A program made the position numbers and the translations under genes. Positions 35,539 through 44,340 of a DNA stretch of 64,000 nt are shown here, piece after piece. The DNA is taken from contig NZ_BMUG01000004.1 of the NCBI RefSeq assembly GCF_014650075.1, positions 310,001 through 374,000 of the forward strand, given 5' to 3'. How positions within the stretch are numbered: position 1 is the stretch's first letter; every line of letters begins with the position of its first letter. Source of the stretch: Streptomyces microflavus. GTDB taxonomy: Bacteria > Actinomycetota > Actinomycetes > Streptomycetales > Streptomycetaceae. Under the pieces are notes generated by a model. That model saw only the letters and a list, made by a program, of their open reading frames with translations, was not told where the DNA came from and searched no databases.

Positions 35539-36267
35539 ATGATGACGACGGCAGAGACGAAGAGCAGGGCCATGGAGCGCGGGCAGTACCGCAGGCCCGA
35601 CGCGGCGCAGCGGGCCGCACGGACCGTCCCCGGGGCGGGGACCGGCGGCAGGGTCACCGTGGCGGTGTACGCGGAGGACCTGATCCTGCAGACCGGCATG
35701 ATCCACCAGCTGCGGATGCGACCGGAGATAGAGCTGATACCGGAGGCCGAGGCGGACAAGGCCCAGGTCTCGCTGGTGGTGGTGGACATGGTGGACGAGC
35801 CCACGGTCCAGCTGCTGCACCGCCTCCAGCGCAACACCTCCACCCGCACCGGACTGGTCGTCGGCTTCTTCGAGTCGGGCGCGCTCCAGACCATGATCGA
35901 GTGCGGGGTCGCCGCCGTGCTGCGGCGCGGCGAGGCCGACCAGGACCGGCTGATCCACCTGGTCAAGGCGATGGCGAACGGCGAGGGCGTCCTCCCGGGC
36001 GACCTGCTCGGCAAGCTCCTCGACCATGTCAGCAGCCTCCAGCGGACGGTTCTGGACCCCCGGGGGCTCACCCTCTCCACCCTCACGGCCCGGGAGGCGG
36101 AGATGATCCGGCTGGTGTCGGAGGGCTTCGACACGGCGGAGATCGCGCAGAAGACCTCGTACTCCGAACGGACCGTCAAGAACGTGCTCCACGAGGTCGC
36201 GACCCGGCTCGAACTGCGCAACCGCGCCCATGCGGTGGGCTACGCGATGCGGCACGGGCTGATCTGA
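35539..36267 (+). CDS. LuxR-type DNA-binding regulator of the CIS locus
   Basis: 242 residues. ATG 35539 is used although its ribosome site is weak; ATG 35572 (residue 12) is possible. Residues 40-150 form a receiver-like fold: VYAEDLILQTG for the acidic pocket, VVVDMVDEP at the phospho-acceptor position and AAVLRRGEAD where receivers carry the conserved Lys. The absent Lys and irregular acidic pocket suggest a pseudo-receiver. The C-terminus is a clear LuxR helix-turn-helix (LTAREAEMIRLVSEGFDTAEI, then SERTVKNVLHEVATRLELRNR). No histidine kinase is adjacent. It is probably a local regulator of the CIS genes. Confidence 0.88.
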   Translation: MMTTAETKSRAMERGQYRRPDAAQRAARTVPGAGTGGRVTVAVYAEDLILQTGMIHQLRMRPEIELIPEAEADKAQVSLVVVDMVDEPTVQLLHRLQRNTSTRTGLVVGFFESGALQTMIECGVAAVLRRGEADQDRLIHLVKAMANGEGVLPGDLLGKLLDHVSSLQRTVLDPRGLTLSTLTAREAEMIRLVSEGFDTAEIAQKTSYSERTVKNVLHEVATRLELRNRAHAVGYAMRHGLI

Positions 36268-36496
36268 CCGGACCGGCCCGACCCGGCTGATCCGGCCTGA
36301 CCGTTCACCACGTATACCCGTACGCGCCATCGCCGTACGGGAGTTACCGGGCGATCCTGGACCGGGGGCGTGGAGGAGTGCGCCGCAAAGGGCAGCGACT
36401 CCTTCCCCCGGTCCGGGTACTCGGGGCCTGTCTTCCTGCCCCGCGCGAGCGCGATGCTCGACCGTGGAGCGTCATCAACAGACTGTGAGGTGGGCC

Positions 36497-39400
36497 GTGA
36501 CCGGCACTGCTGGCCCGGCGAAGCATTCCCGGTGGAGCCGACTGATGGGCGCCGTGGTGCTGCTGGCGCCGCTGCTGGTGGTCGGATCGGCCGCCACGCC
36601 GCACGGGGCCACCGACGCGGTCGCCGCGGCGGCGGAGGCGGACCCGCTGGACGCCGGACGGATCGCCTTCGCGGGTACGGAGCACCGGAGCCTCGGCCGG
36701 GTCGCGGACCCGCAGAACACCGAACCCCTCTTCGGGGCCGGACCGGCCCACTACGACCAGGACCCCTCCGCCCGCGGTGACGTCCTCGTCTTCACCAGCC
36801 TCCGCGACAGCGTGCGGCCCCAGGTGTACGTGCGCGACGCGGACGGGACCGTACGCCGGCTCACCACCGACCGGGACGCGGGCAACCCCGAACTCTCCCC
36901 GGACGGGCGGACCGTCGTCTTCGACTCCGCCGAGCCCGGCCCCGGCGGCAGCGTCCAGCGCGACCTGTGGTCGGTCGGCGTGGACGGCTCCGGCCTGCGG
37001 CGGCTGTCGGACACCCCCGACAACGAGGAGTCCCCGACCTTCTCCCCGGACGGCACCCGCATCGCGTACGCCTGCGACGGCGACACCTCACGGGGCTGGC
37101 AGATATACGAGCAGGCCCTCGCCGGCGGCGAGCGGACCCGGATCAGCGACGGCCCGCCCGGCGACGCCAAGGACCCGTCCTGGAACCCGGTGGACGACGA
37201 CACCCACCGCAGCCGGGTCGCGTACACCCACATCACCGATCCCGACCCCGAGACCGGATACCGGCTGCGGGTCACCGAGGGCATCGGCACCGACCGGCCG
37301 CTGCTGGCCGGAGCCCACGCGGAGTGGGGCAGCCACTCGGTGACCTGGCTGCCCGACGGCGACGACGTCCTCTTCCTCAGCCCCTTCCACGTATGCGGCT
37401 GCGACGACTTCGACCATGTCTACCGGGGGCCCGCGTTCGTCGACGAGGCGCCGGAGCAGCTGCTCACCGAGGACCGTGAGGTCGCGTCACCCACCTGGAC
37501 CGGAGGTTCCGGCTCCGGAGGCGTCGTCGTCTCCCGGATCACCGCCGACGCCGCGAACGTCGTGACGCTCCAGGACGTACGCCAGGACGGCTCGGACCCG
37601 CGCGACCTCGGGCTCACCATCCTCGACGAGGACCCGGCGGCCCGCACCAACACCGACCCCGCCGTCGACCCGCTCTTCAACCCGGCCGCCGGGTACGACC
37701 CATGGACCGAGCGGCAGAACTACACGCCCGACGGCCGGCGCATCGTGGTGACCCGCTTCGAGGGCCCCGACGACGCGCGGGTCGAACGCATCTGGATGGT
37801 CGACGCCGACGGCACCAACGCCACCGCCCTGCCGCTCGCCGGACGCGGCGAGCGCGACTGGGACACCGACCCCACCTTCTCGCCCGACGGCACCAGGCTG
37901 GCGTTCACCCGGACCTCGCCCGGCGGTGTCGGCGAGGCGGCGGGACCGGGCCGCATCCTCATCGCCGACGTGGCCACCGGCGCCATCCTCGACGAGATCC
38001 GCCCGCCCGAGGGCGAGCAGCAGGGCGTCGACGCCCAGCCGACCTGGTCCTCCGACGGCGTCAACCTCGCCTTCACCCGCACCCAGGTGATCAACGGCAA
38101 CGGCGGCAACAAGCACATCTGGGTCGTCCCGGTGAACCGGCTCGACCAGCAGCGGGACCTGAGCGCCACCATCTGCCCCGGTGACTGCGAAGTCATCGAC
38201 GACAGCCCGGCGTTCTCCCCCGACGGTACAAGGGTGGCCTTCAACCGCAAGGACGGCGGCGGCCGGACCAACGAGCGGGCCGGCATCCTCATCAAGCCCC
38301 TGCGCGGCGGCGGCTGCCGGGTCGTGCTGCCCTCCTCCCAGCGGGACAACCCCGACGGCTGCGACCAGGAGATCCCCGACACCACACAGACCGGCCCCTT
38401 CCAGCCCCGCGATGTGGCCTGGTCGCCGGACGGCAGCCACATCGTGCTCACCTCCCGCCGTGAACTGGCGCCCGGCTCGATGGAGCAGCTCTCCGTACTC
38501 GACATCGCCTCCGGTGAACTGAAGCCCCTGGACAACGAGCACGCCGGACGCCAGAAGGAGCCCAGCTACCAGCAGTCGGTCGACCTGGCCGTGACCGCTC
38601 CGCCCACCGGGCCCGCCGTCGAGGTCGGCTCCTCCGTCGAGGTGAAGGTCACCGTGGTCAACCACGGTCCCTCGCCCTCGCCCGGCACCACGTTCACCGC
38701 CGACGCCCCGCCCGGCGTACGGCTGGAGGAGCTGACCACCGACGCCGGTACGTGCGGAGCCGGATCGCCGCAGTGCGACCTCGGCGTCGTCCCGCCCGGC
38801 GGCAGCGTGGAGATCACCGCCCGGCTGACCGGCGTGACCCGGGGTGACCAGCCGGTCGGCTGGTCCGTCACCGGCGCCGTGCTCGACCCGAACCCGACGG
38901 ACAACGCCACCGGCACCCTCGTACCCGTCCAGGACGTGCCCCCGCCGACCCCGACACCCACCCCGCCGACCCCCAGCCCCACACCCCCCACCCCGACCCC
39001 GACGCCTCCGCCCACCCCCACCCCGACGCCCACGACCACCGCGCCCGCACCGCCCCCGCCGCCGTCCCCGCGCCCGCCCGCCCCGCGCCCCCCGGCCCCG
39101 CTGCCGCCCGCGCCCCTGGCAGGCCCCGGAGTCGTGGTCCGGGCCCAGCCCAGCCCCGGCTACGTCGGAGGCAAGGTCGTCGTGACGTACACCGTGCGCA
39201 ACGGCCGCAACGCCTCCGCCACCGGCCTGCGGCTCAGGCTCGGGCTGCCCGGGAACATCCCGGCGGGCCCGCTCCCGGCAGGCTGCACCAACGGCCAGTG
39301 CACGCTCCCCGACCTGGGACCCGGCGCCTCCACCGTCGTACGCGTCGTCCTCTCACCGGACCGCGCGCTCCGCACGACCATCACCGCGACGCTCACCACC

Positions 39401-39760
39401 ACCGGCACGGACGCGAACCGGGGCGACAACCGCTCCCGCATCCCGCTGCGCATCCTCCAGCCCCGCATCATCGCGGTGCCCGCCATCGGCAAGCCCGGCT
39501 TCGTCACCTCGGTGCGCGGCAAGGACTTCCCGCCCGGGGCGCCCGTGAAGCTCAGCTGGAACCCGGGGATCACGGCCGCCGCAGCCCCGACCCTGCCCAA
39601 CCCGGACGGCACGTTCATCGCCCAGCTCCTCATCCTGGCGAAGGACCGGACCGGACCGCGCACCATCACCGCCAGGGGCCCCGGCTTCAGCCCGGTCAAG
39701 ACCCCCTTCCTCGTGGTGCTCGGCACCATCACCCCGCCGGACGAGGTGATCCGCCGATGA
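36497..39760 (+). CDS. Exported PD40 beta-propeller protein with DUF11-like repeats, in the CIS operon
   Basis: About 1087 residues. GTG 36497 is preferred because GAGG lies 6 bases before it; GTG 36464 is the alternative. A signal-like N-terminus (WSRLMGAVVLLAPLLVVGSAA) is followed by TolB/WD40-like PD40 blades recognisable by repeats of FSPDGTRIAY/LSPDGRTVVF type to about residue 690. A DUF11/CARDB Ig-like domain comes next (VTVVNHGPSPSPGTTF), then about 60 residues of Pro/Thr, a second DUF11 domain and an IPT-like end. Its stop overlaps the start of the cap gene by 4 bases (ATGA), so an exported protein is translated with a cytosolic CIS component. Its role is unknown. Confidence 0.88.
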   Translation: MTGTAGPAKHSRWSRLMGAVVLLAPLLVVGSAATPHGATDAVAAAAEADPLDAGRIAFAGTEHRSLGRVADPQNTEPLFGAGPAHYDQDPSARGDVLVFTSLRDSVRPQVYVRDADGTVRRLTTDRDAGNPELSPDGRTVVFDSAEPGPGGSVQRDLWSVGVDGSGLRRLSDTPDNEESPTFSPDGTRIAYACDGDTSRGWQIYEQALAGGERTRISDGPPGDAKDPSWNPVDDDTHRSRVAYTHITDPDPETGYRLRVTEGIGTDRPLLAGAHAEWGSHSVTWLPDGDDVLFLSPFHVCGCDDFDHVYRGPAFVDEAPEQLLTEDREVASPTWTGGSGSGGVVVSRITADAANVVTLQDVRQDGSDPRDLGLTILDEDPAARTNTDPAVDPLFNPAAGYDPWTERQNYTPDGRRIVVTRFEGPDDARVERIWMVDADGTNATALPLAGRGERDWDTDPTFSPDGTRLAFTRTSPGGVGEAAGPGRILIADVATGAILDEIRPPEGEQQGVDAQPTWSSDGVNLAFTRTQVINGNGGNKHIWVVPVNRLDQQRDLSATICPGDCEVIDDSPAFSPDGTRVAFNRKDGGGRTNERAGILIKPLRGGGCRVVLPSSQRDNPDGCDQEIPDTTQTGPFQPRDVAWSPDGSHIVLTSRRELAPGSMEQLSVLDIASGELKPLDNEHAGRQKEPSYQQSVDLAVTAPPTGPAVEVGSSVEVKVTVVNHGPSPSPGTTFTADAPPGVRLEELTTDAGTCGAGSPQCDLGVVPPGGSVEITARLTGVTRGDQPVGWSVTGAVLDPNPTDNATGTLVPVQDVPPPTPTPTPPTPSPTPPTPTPTPPPTPTPTPTTTAPAPPPPPSPRPPAPRPPAPLPPAPLAGPGVVVRAQPSPGYVGGKVVVTYTVRNGRNASATGLRLRLGLPGNIPAGPLPAGCTNGQCTLPDLGPGASTVVRVVLSPDRALRTTITATLTTTGTDANRGDNRSRIPLRILQPRIIAVPAIGKPGFVTSVRGKDFPPGAPVKLSWNPGITAAAAPTLPNPDGTFIAQLLILAKDRTGPRTITARGPGFSPVKTPFLVVLGTITPPDEVIRR

Positions 39761-40464
39761 TCCACGAAGTCGACGAAGGACTGCGGCTGCTGCTGGTCGA
39801 CGCCGGGCTCCAGGAGAGCGGGGTCGACCTGGTCTTCGACGCGCCGACCAAGGACTGGTCCGCCCGCCGCAACGCCCCCACGATCAGCGTCTTCCTGCAC
39901 GGCATCCGCGAGGACGCGGGCAGAAGGCGGACCGGCACGGCCGAGGAGCACGACGAGAACGGCGTGATCACCGCCTGGCGGACCCCGCCGCGCTGGTTCG
40001 AGCTGACCTACCTGGTGACCGCCTGGACCAACCGCCCGCAGGACGAACACCGCCTGCTCTCCGAGGTGTTGCGCTGCCTGATGCGTACCGATGTGCTGCC
40101 CGCCCGGATGCTCACCGGCAGCCTCGCCGACCTCGGGCTCACCGTGGAGCTGGAGGCGGCGGGCCCGCGCACCGACGGCCCGTCCGCCTCCGACGTGTGG
40201 TCCGCGCTCGGCGGCGAGCTGAAGGCCGCGATCGACCTGCGCGTCCTCGCCCCGCTCGCCGGCGAACGGGCCCCCGCGGGCCCGCCGGTCACCGAAGGCC
40301 TCGTGATGAAGACCGCGCCCGCCGTCAACGGCACCGCGTCCGACGGTCCCGGCCGCCGCCTGCGGTACGAAGGGGCGGGCGACCTGGACGCCCGGGGCTT
40401 CGCCGCCGAACGGGAACGGCAACTGCCGCCCGGCCGGCGCAAGCGGGGGAGCGCGGCACGATGA
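39757..40464 (+). CDS. CIS cap/terminator protein (DUF4255, Pvc16/Afp16-like)
   Basis: 235 residues. ATG 39757 lies in the ATGA overlap with the propeller gene. The N-terminal 190 residues match the Pvc16_N/DUF4255 family: IHEVDEGLRLLLVDAGL, APTISVFLHGIRED, then PRWFELTYLVTAWTNRPQDEH and HRLLSEVLRCLMR. This protein caps tube and sheath at the distal end and fixes particle length. It overlaps the ATPase gene by 4 bases. Confidence 0.94.
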   Translation: MIHEVDEGLRLLLVDAGLQESGVDLVFDAPTKDWSARRNAPTISVFLHGIREDAGRRRTGTAEEHDENGVITAWRTPPRWFELTYLVTAWTNRPQDEHRLLSEVLRCLMRTDVLPARMLTGSLADLGLTVELEAAGPRTDGPSASDVWSALGGELKAAIDLRVLAPLAGERAPAGPPVTEGLVMKTAPAVNGTASDGPGRRLRYEGAGDLDARGFAAERERQLPPGRRKRGSAAR

Positions 40465-42584
40465 CGATGACCGAGAGTGCGCCCGTACGGGGTGCGGCCG
40501 ACCTGCCGGTGACGGACGTCGAAATCCTCTGGGAGCGGCTGGCCCGCGTCGAGCAGCGGGTCCGGCACGCCGTGGCGGCCCGCCGCGCCACCGATCCGGA
40601 GCCCGACGATCCCTACCGGGGGCAGTACCTCACCCCGGAGGCGGTCGAACGCGTCCTGGAATCGCGGGACGCGTTCGCTCCCGTACCGGAGGGGTCGTAC
40701 GTCACGGAGCCCGCCCCGCCCGGCTCCCGGCTCGCCCGACTGGCCGGGAGCTTCGGCCTGGTGGCGCTCGACGTCGAGCTGCTGCTGGCCGCCATGGCGC
40801 CGGACATCGACGCCCGGTTCGAGCGCCTCTACGGCTACCTCAACGACGACCTCACCCGCCGCAGGCCCGCCATCGGCCTGGCGCTGGAACTCTGCGGGCT
40901 GCCCGCCGCAGGCTCCGGCCGCTTCCGCTTCCAGCCGTCCGCCCCGCTCGTCGCGGGCGGCCTGCTGGAGATCGGCGACCCCGAACGCCCCCTGCTGTCC
41001 CGGACCTTGAGGGTGCCCGACCGGGTCACCGCCCACCTCCTCGGTGACGACGAGACCGACGGACGACTGCGCGGCCTCGTCCACGTGCCCGCCCCCGGCG
41101 GCGAGCCGGACGACCGGCCGGAGGCCCACCGGATCGCGGCGGCGCTCGCCACGGGCAGCGGCCTGGTGCACCTGCTCGACCGGGGCGGCGACCCCTCGGG
41201 GCTGGCCGTCGAGGCGCTCACCGCCGCCGGCCGCCGCCCCCTCGTCGTGGACATCGCGGCCCTCGCGGCGGCCGGTGACCGGACGGCGGAGCTGATCCGC
41301 ACCCTGGCCGCCGAGGCCCGCCTCACCCACGGCGGAGCCGTACTCGGCCCGCTCGAAGCGCTCGCCCCCGAACGCCCGGAGGGCGCCCGCCTGCTGGCCT
41401 CCCTCTGTACGGCGATGAGCGGCACGCCCCTGATCGCGTACGGGAAGAAGAACTGGGACCCGCTGTGGACCCGGGACAGCCCCGTCCCGGTCGCCGTCCT
41501 GCCCCCGGGCCCCGCGGGCGCGGCCCGGCAGTGGCGGCGGGCGCTCGCCGATGCGGCCAGGTCGGTGGGGCTGCCGGACGCGCAGGCACCGGCCGACGAC
41601 CGCCTGATCGAGGCCACCGCCTCGTACCGCCTCGACACCGACCAACTGCGCAAGGCCGCCACCGTCGCCTCCCGCCTCGCCGTTCTGGAGCAGCGCCCCG
41701 TCCACCCGGACGACCTGCGCACGGCGGTCCGCGCCCAGAACGGCGCCGGTCTTGAGCGGCTCGCCCGCCGCATCGAACCCGCCGTCGGCTGGGACGACCT
41801 GGTCCTGCCCCCGGCCACGCGCACCCAGCTCACCGAACTCGCCCTCCGCGCCCGCCACCGCGAACAGGTGCTGGGGGAGTGGGGGATGCGGCCGGGCGGC
41901 GGCCGGGGACGCGGGGTCATCGCGCTGTTCGCGGGCGAGTCCGGCACCGGCAAGACCATGTCCGCCGAGGTCGTCGCCCGTGAACTGGGCATGGAGCTCT
42001 ACGTCGTGGACCTCTCCACGGTGGTGGACAAGTACATCGGCGAGACCGAGAAGAACCTGGAACGGATCTTCGTCGAGGCCTCCGACGTCAACGGCATCCT
42101 GCTCTTCGACGAGGCCGACGCGATCTTCGGGAAGCGGTCGCAGGTCAAGGACGCCCACGACAAGCACGCCAACGTGGAGTCGGCCTACCTCCTCCAGCGC
42201 ATGGAGTCCTTCGACGGGATCGCCGTGCTCACCACCAACCTCCGGGCCAACCTGGACGAGGCGTTCACCCGCCGCCTCGACGTGATCGCGGAGTTCCCGA
42301 TACCGGACGCCGAGCAGCGCCTCGCCCTCTGGGACCGCTGCCTCGGCACCTCGATCCCGCGCGACCCCGCACTCGACCTGGAGTTCTGCGCCGCCCGCTT
42401 CGAGCTGGCGGGCGGCTCCATCCGGGCCTGCGCGGTGACCGCCGCCTACCTCGCGGCGGAGTCGCGCGCCCCGCTGGCCATGGACCAGGTCGTCACGGCG
42501 GTGCTCCAGGAGTACCGCAAGCTGGGACGGCTGGTGCTGGAGAGCGAGTTCGGTCCGTGGCTGGCGAAGGAGCGGGGGCGGTAA
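40461..42584 (+). CDS. CIS-associated AAA+ ATPase (Afp15-like)
   Basis: 707 residues. ATG 40461 lies in an ATGA overlap. The first 450 residues are the winged/degenerate N-part of the eCIS ATPase (SRLARLAGSFGLVALDVELLL; PDIDARFERLYGYLNDD). The AAA+ core follows: Walker A GESGTGKT near residue 492, Walker B LLFDEADA near 546, sensor-1 VLTTNLRANLD and arginine-finger region FTRRLDV. Known eCIS loci always carry this ATPase, thought to act in particle assembly or disassembly. It ends the plus arm. Confidence 0.95.
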   Translation: MTMTESAPVRGAADLPVTDVEILWERLARVEQRVRHAVAARRATDPEPDDPYRGQYLTPEAVERVLESRDAFAPVPEGSYVTEPAPPGSRLARLAGSFGLVALDVELLLAAMAPDIDARFERLYGYLNDDLTRRRPAIGLALELCGLPAAGSGRFRFQPSAPLVAGGLLEIGDPERPLLSRTLRVPDRVTAHLLGDDETDGRLRGLVHVPAPGGEPDDRPEAHRIAAALATGSGLVHLLDRGGDPSGLAVEALTAAGRRPLVVDIAALAAAGDRTAELIRTLAAEARLTHGGAVLGPLEALAPERPEGARLLASLCTAMSGTPLIAYGKKNWDPLWTRDSPVPVAVLPPGPAGAARQWRRALADAARSVGLPDAQAPADDRLIEATASYRLDTDQLRKAATVASRLAVLEQRPVHPDDLRTAVRAQNGAGLERLARRIEPAVGWDDLVLPPATRTQLTELALRARHREQVLGEWGMRPGGGRGRGVIALFAGESGTGKTMSAEVVARELGMELYVVDLSTVVDKYIGETEKNLERIFVEASDVNGILLFDEADAIFGKRSQVKDAHDKHANVESAYLLQRMESFDGIAVLTTNLRANLDEAFTRRLDVIAEFPIPDAEQRLALWDRCLGTSIPRDPALDLEFCAARFELAGGSIRACAVTAAYLAAESRAPLAMDQVVTAVLQEYRKLGRLVLESEFGPWLAKERGR

Positions 42585-42599
42585 GGAGCGGGGGCGGTA
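42568..42599 (+). repeat. 16-bp tandem duplication at the ATPase stop
   Basis: The 16-base unit AGGAGCGGGGGCGGTA occurs twice in direct tandem. The first copy contains the last codons and most of the stop codon, and the second follows it. It looks like a local slippage duplication. The remaining bases to 42719 hold only the promoter and ribosome site (GAGAGGG) of the CoA-transferase operon. Confidence 0.8.
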
Positions 42600-42719
42600 G
42601 GGGCCTCGCGTGGCCCGCAACCACCTGGACCGGTGGCGCTGTGTGGGCGGACGCCATCGCCGTACACCGTCCCCCGTTCCTAGTCTCGTGCGCAGTCGAT
42701 GCGGCGAGAGGGCTGACGT

Positions 42720-43490
42720 ATGAGTGTGGACAAGGTGGTCGCCGACCCGGCGGACGCGGTCGCGGACGTGGCACCGGGGGCATCCCTGGCCGTCGGTGGA
42801 TTCGGGCTCTGCGGTATCCCCGGAGTGCTGATCCACGCCCTGCTGGAGCGGGGCGCGGACGGGCTGCGGGTGGTGTCCAACAACTGCGGGGTGGACGACT
42901 GGGGCCTGGGGCTGCTGCTGCGGGAGGGGCTGATCTCCCGGATGACCAGCTCCTACGTGGGGGAGAACAAGGAGTTCGCCCGGCAGTACCTCCACGGCGA
43001 ACTGGAGGTGGAGCTGGTCCCCCAGGGCACCCTGGCGGAGCGGCTGCGGGCCGGCGGCTCGGGCATCCCGGCGTTCTACACCCCGGCCGGTGCGGGCACC
43101 TGGATCGAGGAGGGCGGACTGCCCTGGCGGTACGGCGCCGACGGCTCGGTGGCCGTCGCCTCACCGCCCAAGGAGACGCGGGTCTTCGACGGCCGCGACC
43201 ATCTCCTGGAGGAGGGCATCACCACCGACTTCGCCCTGGTCCGCGCGGCGGTGGGGGACCGGCACGGCAACCTCCGCTTCCACTCCTCGGCCCGCAACTT
43301 CAACCCACTGGCCGCGATGGCGGGGCGCGTCACCATCGCGGAGGTGGAGGAGCTGGTGGAGCCCGGCGAACTCACCCCCGACGACATCCATCTGCCCGGC
43401 ATCTTCGTGCAACGGGTCGTCCCGGTGGAGCCCGGCGACCCGCGCGCGGAGAAGCGCGTGGAGCGCCGCACCGTACGCGTGGGGGCCTGA
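42720..43490 (+). CDS. scoA: 3-oxoacid CoA-transferase subunit A
   Basis: 256 residues, ATG 42720 behind GAGAGGG. Family I CoA-transferase alpha marks: [20 protein letters not shown] near residue 20-40, [15 protein letters not shown], and [21 protein letters not shown], typical of succinyl-CoA:3-ketoacid CoA-transferase. It pairs with the next gene, one base away. Reaction: moves CoA from succinyl-CoA to acetoacetate, giving acetoacetyl-CoA for thiolysis. With the 3-hydroxybutyrate genes downstream, this is probably the acetoacetate step of that route. The beta-ketoadipate role (PcaI) is the alternative but no pca genes are present. Confidence 0.9.
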   Translation: MSVDKVVADPADAVADVAPGASLAVGGFGLCGIPGVLIHALLERGADGLRVVSNNCGVDDWGLGLLLREGLISRMTSSYVGENKEFARQYLHGELEVELVPQGTLAERLRAGGSGIPAFYTPAGAGTWIEEGGLPWRYGADGSVAVASPPKETRVFDGRDHLLEEGITTDFALVRAAVGDRHGNLRFHSSARNFNPLAAMAGRVTIAEVEELVEPGELTPDDIHLPGIFVQRVVPVEPGDPRAEKRVERRTVRVGA

Positions 43491-43491
43491 C

Positions 43492-44154
43492 ATGGCACTG
43501 ACCCGTGAACAGCTGGCGGCCCGCGCCGCCCGGGAGCTGAGCGACGGCAGTTACGTGAACCTCGGCATCGGCCTGCCGACCCTGATTCCCAACTTCCTGC
43601 CCGAGGGCGTGGAGGTGGTGATCCAGTCGGAGAACGGGCTGCTGGGCGTCGGCCCGTACCCCGAGGAGACCGACGTCCTGCCCGATCTCATCAACGCGGG
43701 CAAGGAGACGGTGACCCTGCTGCCCGGGGCCTCCTGCGTCGACTCCGCGCTCTCCTTCGCGATGATCAGGGGAGGCCATATCGACGTGGCGGTCCTGGGG
43801 GCCATGCAGGTCTCCGCCTCCGGCGACCTGGCGAACTGGGTGATCCCCGGCAAGGTGGTCAAGGGGATGGGCGGGGCCATGGACCTCGTCCACGGGGCCC
43901 GGCACGTCATCGTGGTGATGGAACACACCGCGCGGGACGGTTCGCCGAAGCTGCTGGGGGAGTGCACGCTGCCCCTCACCGGGCGGGGCGTGGTGCACCG
44001 GGTCGTCACGGATCTCGCGGTGCTGGACATCACCGCCGAGGGGTTCCTGCTCCGGGAACTGGCGGACGGGGTGACGGTGGACGAGGTCCGGGGAGCCACG
44101 GGCGCCGAGTTGACCGTACGGCTGGCTTCCGACGCTCCGGCCGTACGCGTGTAG
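43492..44154 (+). CDS. scoB: 3-oxoacid CoA-transferase subunit B
   Basis: 220 residues, ATG 43492, one base after the subunit A stop. The CoA-transferase beta signature is present: [17 protein letters not shown], then [12 protein letters not shown], where Glu47 is the predicted catalytic residue that forms the glutamyl-CoA thioester. [23 protein letters not shown] follows, as in ScoB/AtoA relatives. The complex with subunit A acts in the cytoplasm. 186 bases separate it from the depolymerase gene. Confidence 0.92.
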   Translation: MALTREQLAARAARELSDGSYVNLGIGLPTLIPNFLPEGVEVVIQSENGLLGVGPYPEETDVLPDLINAGKETVTLLPGASCVDSALSFAMIRGGHIDVAVLGAMQVSASGDLANWVIPGKVVKGMGGAMDLVHGARHVIVVMEHTARDGSPKLLGECTLPLTGRGVVHRVVTDLAVLDITAEGFLLRELADGVTVDEVRGATGAELTVRLASDAPAVRV

Positions 44155-44340
44155 CAGTGGGGTGCGCGCTCCCGCAACGGGTGGCGGCGCCCCGTTCCGG
44201 GCCGGGTTGTGGCGCGCACCGCCATTACCCGGCCCACCGCGCGCTTCCTACGGTGACGGACCTCGGAGGCTCTGCGGGACAGGGCCGCCGGGGCCACGGG
44301 ATCACGGGCGATCCCGTGCCGCCGCCCACGGGAGGTCACG

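Noticed and set aside
19396..42584. Prophage
   Set aside because: Tail-like genes are present, but there is no integrase, capsid, portal, terminase, lysis cassette or att repeat. The DUF4255 cap and AAA+ ATPase identify a CIS.
44160..44220. GGTGCGCGC...GCGCGCACC as a terminator after the CoA-transferase genes
   Set aside because: The arms are only 9 bp and more than 40 bases apart with poor inner pairing. Too weak to list.
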